A stretch of 64,000 bases of DNA from Nelumbo lutea (lineage: Eukaryota > Streptophyta > Magnoliopsida > Proteales > Nelumbonaceae): NCBI GenBank assembly GCA_022828595.1, contig JAKGHH010000007.1:33852356-33916355 (forward strand). Direction: 5' to 3'. The notes under the pieces were generated by a model. It saw only the letters and a program-made list of their open reading frames with translations, did no database searches and had not been told where the DNA came from. Of the stretch, positions 21,089-31,868 are shown piece by piece. Both the position numbers and the translations under genes were made by a program. Each line of letters opens with the position of its first letter. Position 1 is the stretch's first letter.

Positions 21089-24000
21089 ATGGATACTACT
21101 AAAATTGTCATATTCGATGTCTCAAAAGTAGAACCTTATGATGAAACTCATTTCATGTATTGGAAACACAAAATTTATTCTTTGTTAAATCAATATAAAC
21201 CTGTCAAATCTACACTCACTTAAACTTGGACTCTCACTAATAAAATTTGTCGCCATGCTTTGTTAAATGTGATGAGCAATCAATTGTTTGGTGTTTATTG
21301 TTTACATCCCATTGTAATTTTATCTCTCTCTCACACACACATCACAAATTCATGACTAACACATGATTATCAACAAACTACAAATGAAGGCATTACACTC
21401 TAGGGGCAGTTTGTTATAGGGGTTCTCAAGGGGTTCTCATTGAGAAGCCCCCTATATCTTAGAAGTATTACAAGAATAACATGAATCAAAAGCGAAAGAA
21501 AATGACACTAAGAGTTGGTGGTACACATTAGCATTGAAGAAAAGAATAGAGAAAAGGAACAAGCTAATGCAATGAGTAAAATGGCCTTGACGGCAAATTT
21601 CACTGAAGACAAAGTTGGAAAGAAGCATGAAAGGACTAAAGGAAAGAATGGAGGAGATGACCACCAAGGTAAGAAATTTAAGAAGAATTTCAACCCTAAC
21701 TTCAAGAAGAACGGTACATGAGATGTGGGAAGCAAGGACATTGGGAACTTAAGTGCAAACTTAACAAGAAAAATTCAGGTAATGGAAACACTAACAACAA
21801 TAACAAAAATTCAGTCAATTTAACTAAATCCAAAGTCATTGCTGTGGTGGTGGTTTATAAAGTTAATATGATAACAAACTTAAAGGAAATGGATAATGAA
21901 TAGATGTACTTAGGGGTGGATTCAAAATGAGCCAAGCCGAAAATCTAGCTATTCAAGCTTGGCTTGCCAAAACAATGCCAGGCTCAATCTCCATTCAAGC
22001 TAGAGACATGAGTTCAAATTCAGCTCGACTTAAAAGCTCACAAGTTCGAGTTTGACTGCAAGCTAAGCTTCCTATAAAAAATAAAAAGTATACATATAAA
22101 AATAATTTTTTATTTTACATACAAAAACTTAAGAATTATTAAAATTATTTATTATATCTATGTATGTATGTGTGTATGTATATATGTATGCATGTATGTA
22201 TACATATAATAAAAATTATATATATATATATATGAGGCTCGTGAGCCTTATGAGCCGAGCTTCACTGGGCTCGAGCTCGGCTCGAAGCTTAGTTTAAACC
22301 AAGCCGAGTCGAGCTTTTTATGAGCCAAGTTCGATTAGCTTGTGAAAAGATCGATTTGTTTCCAACCGTACATGTGCTACAAGACATATTTGTAGTAACC
22401 AAAGTTGTTTCTAATCTTATATTCCAATTGAAGAGAGTGAGCAGGTTTTCTCAGGAGACTCTAGGCCTGCTTTTGTCATTGGCAAAGGAAATGTTCTCTT
22501 GAAATTGACCTCTAGGAAAATCTTATCCCTTTCTTATGTGCCTCATGTCCTTCACATCCATAGAAACTTGATCTTGGGCTCCTTTCTTAACTAAGTTGGA
22601 GTAAAACTCTCCTCTGAATTTTTATAAACTCAAACTTAGCAAAAATGAGGTATTTGTTGGAAAGGATTAATGCAACAATGGCTTGTTTGTATTGGATGTA
22701 CTTGAAATCTTGAATGGAAATTCTTATACTTCTTCTGCTTATATTTTTATTCTGTTAATATGTGGCATGGTAGCCTAGGGATGTTAATTTTCCATATTTG
22801 AGGAAAATGAAGCAAGTAAGATTAATCTCTAATCTTTTAGAAACTAACTTTAACAAATGTGAAATTTGTGTAAAATCAAATTTTACCCATGAAAGTCATA
22901 AAATAGTAAAAAGAGAAAAGAAATTGCTTGGTCTAATACATAGTGACCTAAAGGATATGAAAACACTATGCATAAAGGAGGAAAATCCTATAATCTAATC
23001 TTTGTTGATGACTTTTCCACATTTACTAAAATATATTTTCTTAGAAGTAAAGATGAAGTAGAAGAAATGTTTTTTTTTTTTAAATACAAGAATGTAGTTG
23101 AAATGTAGTTGGGTAAGAAAATTTAAAGACTTAGAACTAATAAAGGAGGACAAGATGATTCTCAACCCCTCAAGAAATTTTGTAAAAATGTATGAATTAT
23201 TTAAGAGACAACTGCTCCTTACTCTCCAAAGTCAAATGGAGTATCAAAAAGAAAAAAAAATAGGACTTTAAAAGAAATGATGATTTTTTTTTATTAATAA
23301 GTTTTGGTTTACTTCAAAATATATGGGGAAAATCCATAATAACTGCTTGCTTTTTGGAAAATAGAATTCCACACAATAAAATTGATAAAACACACATGAA
23401 CTTTAAAAGGGTTATGAACCAAATTTAAAATTTCTAAAATGGTGGGAGTGTTTAGAAAAATTTAAAATCCCAAAACCTAAAAAGAGAATGATTGAACCAA
23501 TAGCTATGGATTACACAATTATTAGTTATACACAAAATAGTGCAACCTATAGGTTTCTTGTATTAAAATCTAAAAACAATATTTTAGAGCCTAATGCTAT
23601 CTTAAAATTTCAAGATGCAGAGTTTTTCAAAACCATTTTTCATCATAAAGGGGTTGAAACAAATAAAGAAACTAGGATTGATAAATTGATTGCATTCTCA
23701 AACACCCAAGAGCTGAATAATAATTCTAAAATAGAATTTAACTTTGAAGAAGTAGAAGAGCAAAAAAAGAAACTAATTTGAGTGATGGTATGTTTACATA
23801 GTTGATGAGGATCCTAAAACCTATAAAAAACCCATAACTCTATCAAAAGCAACATTTTGAAAAGAGGGAATTAATGGTGAGCTAGAATCTATATTATCTA
23901 ATCATACTTGGGAATTAGTTGGTTTAATTAAAGAGGTTAAGTCAATTGGTTATAAATGGGTTTTTAGAAAAAAAACTTTAAAATATTGATAATAATTAAT

Positions 24001-24640
24001 AAATTCAATGCAAGGTTAGTTCTTAAAGAGTACAAACAAAGAGAAGGTGAATATTATTTTGATATTTTTTTTAGTAAATAGAATTACTATGATTAGAGTA
24101 CTCTTAGCTATAGCCTCAATACATAAATTGGTTATTCATTAAATGGATGTCAAAACTGAATCTTTAAATGGAGACCTTGAGGAAGAAATCTATATGAATC
24201 ATCCAGAAGGATTTAAGGCTCTAGGACAAGAACATAAAGTATGTAAATTAGTAAAATCTTTATATAGATTAAAACATGTAATAAAAACAATGGCATAAAA
24301 AATTTGGTAATGCATTAGTTTCTAATGGTTTTGTCATAAATAATAGTGATACATGTGTTTATAATAAATTTGATGGTAATTGTGGAGTTTTAATCACTTT
24401 ATATGTTGATGACATATTAATCATGATATATGTTGATTTGATAGTTGTGAATTATACTAAGAAAGTTTTAATGTCCAAATTTGATATGAAAGATTTAGGC
24501 AAAGCATATGTTAAAAAAATACTTAAAAGGTTTGGACATTTTGATAGTATTCCTGTAAAAATTCAATATGATCATAGTATTCACTTAGTCAAAAGTAAAG
24601 GCAATACTATATCTCAATTGGAATACTCCTAAATTATTAA
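21089..24640 (+). pseudogene. Copia gag-pol remnant
   Basis: A gag start (ATG at 21,089) with YDETHFMYWKHKIYSLLN is followed by a stop. A basic Lys-rich segment and a zinc knuckle (RCGKQGHWELKCKLN, near 21,719-21,760) come next and are split by a frame break. After the nested MITE come the pre-integrase region (KNEVFVG, NNGLFVLDVLEIL) and an integrase piece (CEICVKSNFTHESHK near 22,858, then LFVDDFSTFTKIYFL). The integrase/RT linker (23,488-23,781) follows, then RT words such as TWELV, YKWVFRK, MDVKTESLNGDLEEEIYM and YVDD (24,402-24,413). Aspartate pairs survive but frames and stops preclude function. Little RNase H sequence is recognisable. Confidence 0.75.
21911..22370. mobile_element. hAT-type MITE, family H2 copy a, nested in copia
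   Basis: It begins TAGGGGTGGATTC and ends TTGTTTCCAACCGTA. The flanking octamers GATGTACT and CATGTGCT match at 6 of 8 positions. The body has GAGCTCGGCTCGA-type palindromic words around an AT-rich TATG core. Relatives lie at 30,965 and 47,519. Confidence 0.68.
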
Positions 24641-24937
24641 TAGTTTTATGTATTTGAAAAATTGCATTCATCCTAGAATTGTATATATCATAGGTTTTTG
24701 TACATATTACTAGGAGTTGGCCTTTGCCTTATGGAACCCAAATGAGGGGTGTATATATACGTACATGGTCCTTGGCTTGGGTGGTGTTTGGGAACTCTTT
24801 ATCACATTTGCATTGAACCAAGCTGCATCAGGATGGATCAAGTTGAGCATGGGTGTGGGTATGGGTTATCCGTTCACATTTCTTTTTACAATCTTTCCAT
24901 TTAAATTTTTAACTTCTTATGACTTTTCACTTAAAAG

Positions 24938-25338
24938 TGACTTTTAAATTTGGTTTTAAATTCAAATAAAAGTAATGGTGACTCTTTTGTTTACAACCTT
25001 CCCAAAGATTTTCCAATGGGTCTTTAAATACCCATGTAGCAGTCCAAAAATACTCCATATTCTTCGTTTGCATCTGCATTAATTATTATCAAGTTAAAGT
25101 TTTCTACTGTTCATGCGAATCTGTATTTTGAGTGCATGGTTACTGAGTGCCTTCAAGGTTGTTGAATCCTAGAGCAGAATGCTAGTATACATGTACTACA
25201 TCAGACTTGATCCAAAGGAGGTGAAATTCTGCTTAAGGATGGTGTTACAGACACACCTCTACTGATAAGTCTCTCCAACTTCCCCATTTATTGTTTTGCC
25301 CTCCTGCATTTCACAATAGCATCCTATTGCACTCAACA
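24938..25338 (+). repeat. 3' LTR of copia element
   Basis: This is the counterpart of 20,585-21,035. It ends GCACTCAACA, as the 5' copy ends ACACTCAACA. Numerous substitutions separate the two copies. Confidence 0.72.
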
Positions 25339-27640
25339 AAAAGTCCTATTCTTGTCTAGTTGGGCTATTACTTCATCAAATTACCTAGAACAATAGTCAC
25401 TTCCTCATTTCTCATCATCTTTGATACTCTCATGGGTAGCACCAAAGCTCACCATGGCTTTACCCCTACAAATTTTGATCATCTCACCCTCCTTGGTACG
25501 TCTCATTCAACTACCTAGAACAATGGCCACTTTATCATCAATAATCCTAAGAATGTCTTGGTTTTTTGCCTAATTCATTTCTTTTCTCCATTTTAAGTTC
25601 TAGACTCTATGGCTCAAGGAAAGGAATCAAGAAGAAACAATAATGAAACTTATTATGGTTGTCAATGATGAGTTATTAAGGGAAATTAATTGAAGGAAGG
25701 TAGCTCACCAGAGCTGTAATTGAGTTTTAAGAGCAATCAAGAGGAGAGAAATATTTCTTTTGGTTTCTTTCAAGTTTTGGTAATTGGATGGACCCCTACT
25801 AGATTCAGTTATTATTCATCAAATTTGTTAGGTTTGAAGGAGCAAACAAAAAGTAGACAATCCAGTCCTCTCCTTTCAATAACTTGTGTCCTTTTTAAAG
25901 CTTTTTTAGGAGATTGAAATGACCACACAAAAAAGCTGAAATTGCAAAAATTGTTTCATTGTTTTACAATTTGATGACAAATAGTTATGTTTATGTCTTT
26001 CCTTTCATTCTACCACACCTTTTGGCTCACGACTTAGCCTCCTTAACACAAGTTGTTGCTCTTAGAATTCAAATGTAGAAATCAACACAAGTAATGGGGG
26101 AGGCCATGAAATGTGTTACAAAAGCGATGGGATAAAAGAACAGAAAAATGAACTTGCTATCATTACATAAGATGATGCAAGAGTTTGAGAAGTAGAATGA
26201 GAAAATGGGAATGGAGAATTAAAACAAGATTGTAGGTACTATATTTCTATAACTAAATAAGCTCTTTTAGTGTTTAGATTCCCTATTTTGCTTTCATCAT
26301 TCTTTTCCTTTTACTTCTCTCTCTCTCTCTCTCATACCATTTCCCACCATCCCTATTTGTTGCTAGCCTCCTATTTTAGGCTAATGGGTAAGGTTGGTGG
26401 CGAGGGTTGTGATAATCTGAAAAGAAAATGTGTTTGAGGGGAATAACCCTTCACACTCTCCTTTGTTCCTCTTGAAAGTAATAATGGAGTTGCCACCTAG
26501 GCCTTTGGAAAAGGGAGCTTAGGAAAATAAAAAATTATAACAAAGAAAAAATGTTTTTTGATAACTCTTCCAATGGTATGATTTAGTGTGAGGACTTATT
26601 CCGGTGTGAATTAAAAGGTTTGAGTGAATTGATTCAATCCCTACATAGACTAGTTTGACTAATCCTATACCTAGTTTGAGCAAGAATTGGGTAATTGGAT
26701 AATCTGAGTCAAACTTGGAATGGGCTTGGATTTTACTTATTTCTAATATAATTATAAAGGTTCCCAAGTTATAATACTTCCAATCAAGTTAAAAATCTGA
26801 TTTGGAAACTCCTAGTAGGACTACAACTTTCCAGCTCTCTATATATATTAGAGTAGGAGAAAGTCTTGCTAGAAATTATCGACATCCTCCAAACCCTAGT
26901 TTGACCAAAGTTGAAAGGAGAGTTTTTTTTCTCTCTCCTTGAGTTTTTCCAGCCAAAACATAGTACATTCAAGTCATTAATAGTTGCATTCAAAGAAGGT
27001 CATTGGAGTATACATCAATTCACATAAACACACTAGATCAAGTCCTTAGTTTTGGGTTGCACCATTTTGAGTTTTTGGACTTGATTTGGACATGAATTTT
27101 GGGCGTGAACCACTACTTTGGGAGTTGCAATTATGATATCCATAGCAGGATGGTTCTAACTTTGATTTGGACATCAAATTTGATCATCTAACCCTAGATT
27201 GGTCCAAGGATAAAACTGTTTCTCCATGAGAATTTTGAATTCTCTATCCTTAGGCTGATAAATGATTTAATTTTTTCAATTGAAAGCCTAGCAAGGTTTG
27301 CCTAGAACATGCCTAACCGATTTGACTGGTTTTCTACTTTCTTTGGGAATTCGATTCTCATATCTTGGGGCATATGATCTAAATAATTTTTATTTCTACT
27401 ATAATTTGATGATATTTCATGTTGGATTCAATGTTTGAATGGCTGGAGTGTGGTGATGATCATATTCTTTTGTTTCATCGAAGATGAAAGCACATAAGCT
27501 GGTTTCCTATGTAGCACATAATATGTAATTAATTTTGTTTTTTCTTTTTAAACAAATTGTATTAGGTTTTTCCTGATATAAGCATTAGAAAAATTAGTTC
27601 TTTTTTTTTTGTTTTTCATTGGGAGAATCAATGGAGATGT
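25339..27640. other. Gene-free stretch, unassigned
   Basis: No protein family is recognisable. Near 25,365-25,540 a phrase containing CTACCTAGAACAATGGCCACTT occurs twice in variant form. A (CT)n run sits at about 26,315-26,333. A minus ORF of 82 codons at 26,519-26,767 has no family features. Confidence 0.4.
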
Positions 27641-28199
27641 TGGCTTTAAGAAGGGTTCAAGTTCGAGCCCGTGCAGGCCCATGATGGGCCGGGTTGTGTG
27701 GGTTGTGGGCCGTGTTGTGGGCCTAGCCTGTGTCAGGCTGGGCTACGGGCCAGGCCTTGGGCCTAGGTCGAACTAGGCCAAACTTTTGTTTTTTTGACAT
27801 TTTGATTTTTTTTTGCTACTTAATACTTCATTTTCCTCATTTCAGTAATTCCTTTGAGCTTTGAGAACAAATTGAAAAAATAAAAAATCTAACAAAGAAA
27901 TTAAAAAAAATACTTAAATACTTAACAAAATACAAAATGGACAATAAATTAAAAAATAGGAATTTTATTTCTTGAATTTGAACAATACAATGGTCAATGG
28001 ACAATGGATGAATGAAATATAGAAATTGGAATAAAATATAAAAAATATAAAACAATTATAAATTAAAAATAAAAATTACATTGTTGAAAAAATAACAACT
28101 AATTTAAATAAAATTGAAAATTACAATAATTTAAAAATTGAAAAAATTACAACAATTGAAATAATAAAATATTGAGTACACGGAAAAAAAATATTGGCT

Positions 28200-30256
28200 T
28201 CATCATTTTTCTTCAAGTTCCACCTCCACTTGCCTCTTCATTTAATCATTTCCTTGATTCTTATCATCTGCTTCAGGTGAAACATCAGGTGTAATGTCAT
28301 GCCCTCCTTTGTCTTGTAATGTATCCTTAACATCCAATCAATCTTTAAGGCAGGTGCACATCTCCAAACTTTCATCATTCACATAGTTTCTGTTGTCGTC
28401 CAACACCCTAGTACCTACATTAAAACAAGACTCCGATGGATAAACACTGGAGATGTTAGTAGATCATGTGCCATGGTGGCAAGGACTGAATAGTTTTTTT
28501 CATGTCCTTTCAACCAGGTTAAAATATCAAATTTATCCCATCCCTCATTGTAAGAATCAGTTGAAGTAGAAGCACTTGCCTGTAAATAAAAATTAAGTTT
28601 AGTAAATGAACTTGCTGATGAACTACTAGTAGATTTTTGCCTCTTATGTATTAGATACTGAATTTTGGCTTTTTCACTACTGGAACTAGTTGTTTCAGAA
28701 GTGGAACTTGCACCTATACAAGATTTCCTATGCCCTACCACTTGAGATTCATATGAACTATATGTTTCAAATAATAAACTATTAACTTATTCTATTTTAT
28801 TTCTAATTTTAATATTCATATTTTCATAATATGATTCAAGTAAAATTTCTAAACCAGCTTTCCTAATCCTAGAATCAAATATTACAGCTAAGCAATAAAA
28901 GGGAGAAATTTTCTCCCAATATTTTTTAAATTTATTTTTCATTATTCCAATAATACTTTGAAATTGTGGATTTTTTCTATATTTTGCAAAACATTCACAA
29001 ATTATAAATAATTGATTAACTAAAAGACAACTAGTTGAATAATAAACACTTGAAAATTCATTAGTTACATCATAAAAAATAAGTATAGGATCATGTGGCA
29101 TTTTTGCATTATAAAAATCATTAAGAATTTGTTTATAAGCAATACAACTTTCTGATATAGAATATGTAGAATTCCATCTATGTTGAACATCTAATACAAA
29201 ATGTTTATATTTAAAATCATAATTTTGACATAAATATTTAAATTCTTATTTTCTTGCTCTAGAACTTTTAATATATATTATACAATTTCTAATTTTAGAA
29301 ATATGATGAGAAATAATATTCAAAGCATCTTGAATACAAAAATTTAAGATCTGACATACACATCTAATATGAAATAATTTACCATTTAAACATGGTTTTA
29401 ATTTAGATTTTAAAATATTTATTACTAAATCATTATTACTAGCATTATCAAAACTAATAGAAAAAAGTTTGTTTTCAATTCCATAAATATGTAAAGTATT
29501 TAAAATACTTGCAGCAATAATTGGGCCAGTATGTGAATATTCAAGCCTAGTAAAACTTAAAATTCTTTTATGTAAAAGTCATTTTTCATCAATAAAATGA
29601 CCAGTAACACAAATATAACTTAAATCTAAGTGTCCAAATATCAGAAGTAATTGCAATGTTAGAATTTAGATTGACGTAGAAATTAAAATTTGTTTATATG
29701 AATAAAAAAATTAAAAGCATATATTCTAATACTTCTTCTAGAAACTTTTTTAAATTGTGGATTTACAAATTTCGTAAAAATTTTCAAGTTTAGTATCTTC
29801 AACTAATAAAAATGGATGTTAAGCATGCATAATATATTTTGCTAATTTGCCTCATTTTTTCTTGGGAATATTTAAAAGTATCAAAAATCCCACTTCCTAT
29901 TTGTGCTTGTGATATTTCTTTTCCTTTCTCTTCTTATTTCATCAAATGACATTTAAATGTTTGCCCAAGTGGCTAGTACTATAGCTGAAGTCACTCCTAC
30001 ATTTTTGACAAACAACTCTCTTTCCTTTTCCCTTAAACTTCTCTATTTTAAAAATTTTCCACACTGGGCTAATCAACCTAGTGTTTTCCTTTTTCTTTCC
30101 CTTACCTCTAGTAGTAGTTCTAGGGGTGGGAATGCCGACAATATCAATAGTATCCATATCGACGTTTACACTATCATATTGTGATTGAACTTCGACAGTG
30201 TCGACATCAACCACATTGTGGATTTGGTGTTGAGAGTGAGAGGAGGAACCACCCAA
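28200..30256 (-). pseudogene. hAT transposase (BED finger, RNase H-like core, dimerisation region)
   Basis: The minus strand starts with an ATG at 30,256. Residues about 65-104 form a BED zinc finger (SPVWKIF, VCQKCRSDF, SHLGKHL). A middle piece (29,101-28,787) has the RNase H-like fold signature of plant hAT proteins (FYDVTNEFS, MKNKFKKYWEK, LAVIFDSRIRK). The last piece (28,741-28,415) holds the dimerisation region (LTWLKGHEKNYSVLATMAHDLL). The frame is broken between these pieces, with many stops from 29,900 to 29,100. It would act in the nucleus on element ends if intact. It belongs to the Ac/Tam3-type hAT group by domain order, and is clearly inactive. Confidence 0.8.
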
Positions 30257-30487
30257 TTTTTTTTAATTATAAAAAAATAAAATTAAGTTAATTGCACTTA
30301 CCCGAATTATCGGTTCAAAATTTCAACTTGATTTCAACAGTTGAAGCCTCCAAGTCTCCCATATTGCTAACTTGAGATACATGAACAAACTTTCTTCTTG
30401 TTGAAATTTGAATCAAGTTGAGAATTGGAGAGTAAAGAGAGTATGAGTATGATGTATGAGAAGAGATTCAGATTTGAGAGAGTATAA

Positions 30488-30609
30488 GAGAGTATGACAA
30501 TTGGTGTGATGACAATAGTGGAGGACAAGGCTATTTATAGGAATAAAAGAGAGTATGAGAATTGGTGTGATGAGAATAGTGGAGGATAAGGCTATTTATA
30601 GGAATAAAA
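30488..30609. repeat. 61-bp tandem duplication
   Basis: Two adjacent units (30,488-30,548 and 30,549-30,609) begin GAGAGTATGA and both contain ATTGGTGTGATGA and GGCTATTTATAGGAATAAAA. Only a few substitutions separate them. Confidence 0.85.
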
Positions 30610-30964
30610 AATAATTTAATTCTATAAAATACCCTAAAAACTAGTTATTTTTTAGTTGTTGGGAGGGATATTTTGGTCATTATAAAGTCATTTATTACTT
30701 TACCTAAATGCTCCTAAACTAGTTGTTATATAGTTTTTGGGGGGCATTATTGTCATTTTATCTCCCCTTAAAGCTAAAATACATAAATACCCCTTATATT
30801 GCTAGTTATAGGTATTGGGGGTATTTTTGTAAAAAAATCCCTAATAAGTTGAAACTAGCCTTTTGGGGGGGGTGTCTCCAATGGCCAGTTCTTCGAGCGG
30901 GCCTACAAGTCGGGCCATGCCGGCTACCTACCTGAAACCACAGGCCTAGCACGACCCATACAGT

Positions 30965-31610
30965 TAGGGGTGGATTCGAGTCGAGCTGAGCTGAATACTT
31001 GGCTATTCGAGCTTGACTTGCTTAAATAGTCTTAGGCTCAAGCTTGAGATTGAGATCAGACTCAATTCAAGATAGAGACTTGAGCTCAAGCTCGATTCGA
31101 TTCAAAGGTTGCAAGTTTGAGCTTGGCTCGGCTCAAGCTTGACTGCAAGCTAATTTTTTTCTAAAAATTAAAAATTATACATATAAAAAAATATATTTTT
31201 TATTTTACATACAATAAAATAAGAATTATAAAAATTATTTATTATTATATATAAAAAATAAAAAATAAAAATATACATATAAAAATTATTTTTATATTTT
31301 ACATACAAAAATAAGAATTATAAAATGTATTTACTATTATACATAAAAAATAAAATTATTATTATATATATATTAAAAATTATTTATTTTTATATATTCA
31401 TATGCATATATATATATATGTATATATATGGATGTATGTATGTATAGATATTATAAAAAATTATTTATTTATTATATTAGACTCACGAGCCTCACAAGCC
31501 GAGCTGGACTTGAACTCAGCTCGATTTATGTATCAGGCTCGAGCATGACTCGAAGCTCGATTTAAACCGAACGAAGCAGAGCTCGTGAGAAGCTCAACTC
31601 GTGGACAGGC
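30965..31610. mobile_element. hAT-type MITE, family H2 copy b, in HAD gene promoter
   Basis: It begins TAGGGGTGGATTCGAG, like the copies at 21,911 and 47,519. It shares the GCTCGAGC-type words and an AT-rich core. The right end (about 31,590-31,610) has lost the CCACCCCTA terminus, so the boundary is approximate. It ends roughly 170 bp before the start codon of the HAD gene. Confidence 0.62.
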
Positions 31611-31775
31611 GCGATTTACACGTCGGACGAATAAGAACGACGGGCCAAGCACATATACGTGTGGTCTACGGTCTACGGACAAAGCAAACAATCAAGCAGC
31701 GCTTTAGTTTTTCAATCTTAAACCTCTGAACCCATTTGCAGGAAGTCACTTAAAGGGGCACCATTCAAGGAAAAT
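31611..31775 (+). promoter_or_regulatory. Proximal upstream region of the HAD gene
   Basis: This is the only non-repeat sequence between the MITE and the ATG. It includes an ACGTG core (31,657-31,661) of the kind bound by plant bZIP/bHLH factors. No convincing TATA box was seen. The transcription start is not determinable, and part of this may be 5' UTR. Confidence 0.3.
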
Positions 31776-31868
31776 ATGGTGCCTAGATGCTCAATTTCGT
31801 CTAATGAGGTCCAGTTGTTCAAGAGCTTCACTGGGATTCAACGAATTGCAGAAACTCGTGCGTTCAAG
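31776..31868 (+). CDS. HAD gene exon 1
   Basis: This exon encodes residues 1-31, ending ETRAFK, in phase 0. The donor is GTACCG. The 911-bp intron 1 follows. Confidence 0.9.

Larger units (their letters stand above)
20585..25338 (+). mobile_element. Old Ty1/copia element with two LTRs
   Basis: Two related direct repeats (about 20,585-21,035 and 24,938-25,338) bracket decayed gag, integrase and reverse transcriptase sequence in copia order. LTR divergence is high, with many substitutions and indels, and every domain carries stops, so this is an old insertion. A MITE (21,911-22,370) is nested in it. No convincing target duplication or primer-binding site is visible. Confidence 0.8.
27650..30960 (-). 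mobile_element. Decayed autonomous-type hAT element
   Basis: A minus-strand hAT transposase remnant (about 30,256-28,200) is bracketed by GGCC-rich subterminal sequence (27,660-27,780: GGGCCGGGTTG, GGCCTTGGGCC; 30,880-30,960: GCGGGCC, CGGGCC, GGCCTAGC), a usual arrangement in plant hAT elements. The exact ends and an 8-bp target duplication could not be fixed. A 61-bp tandem duplication lies in its 5' leader. Confidence 0.65.
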
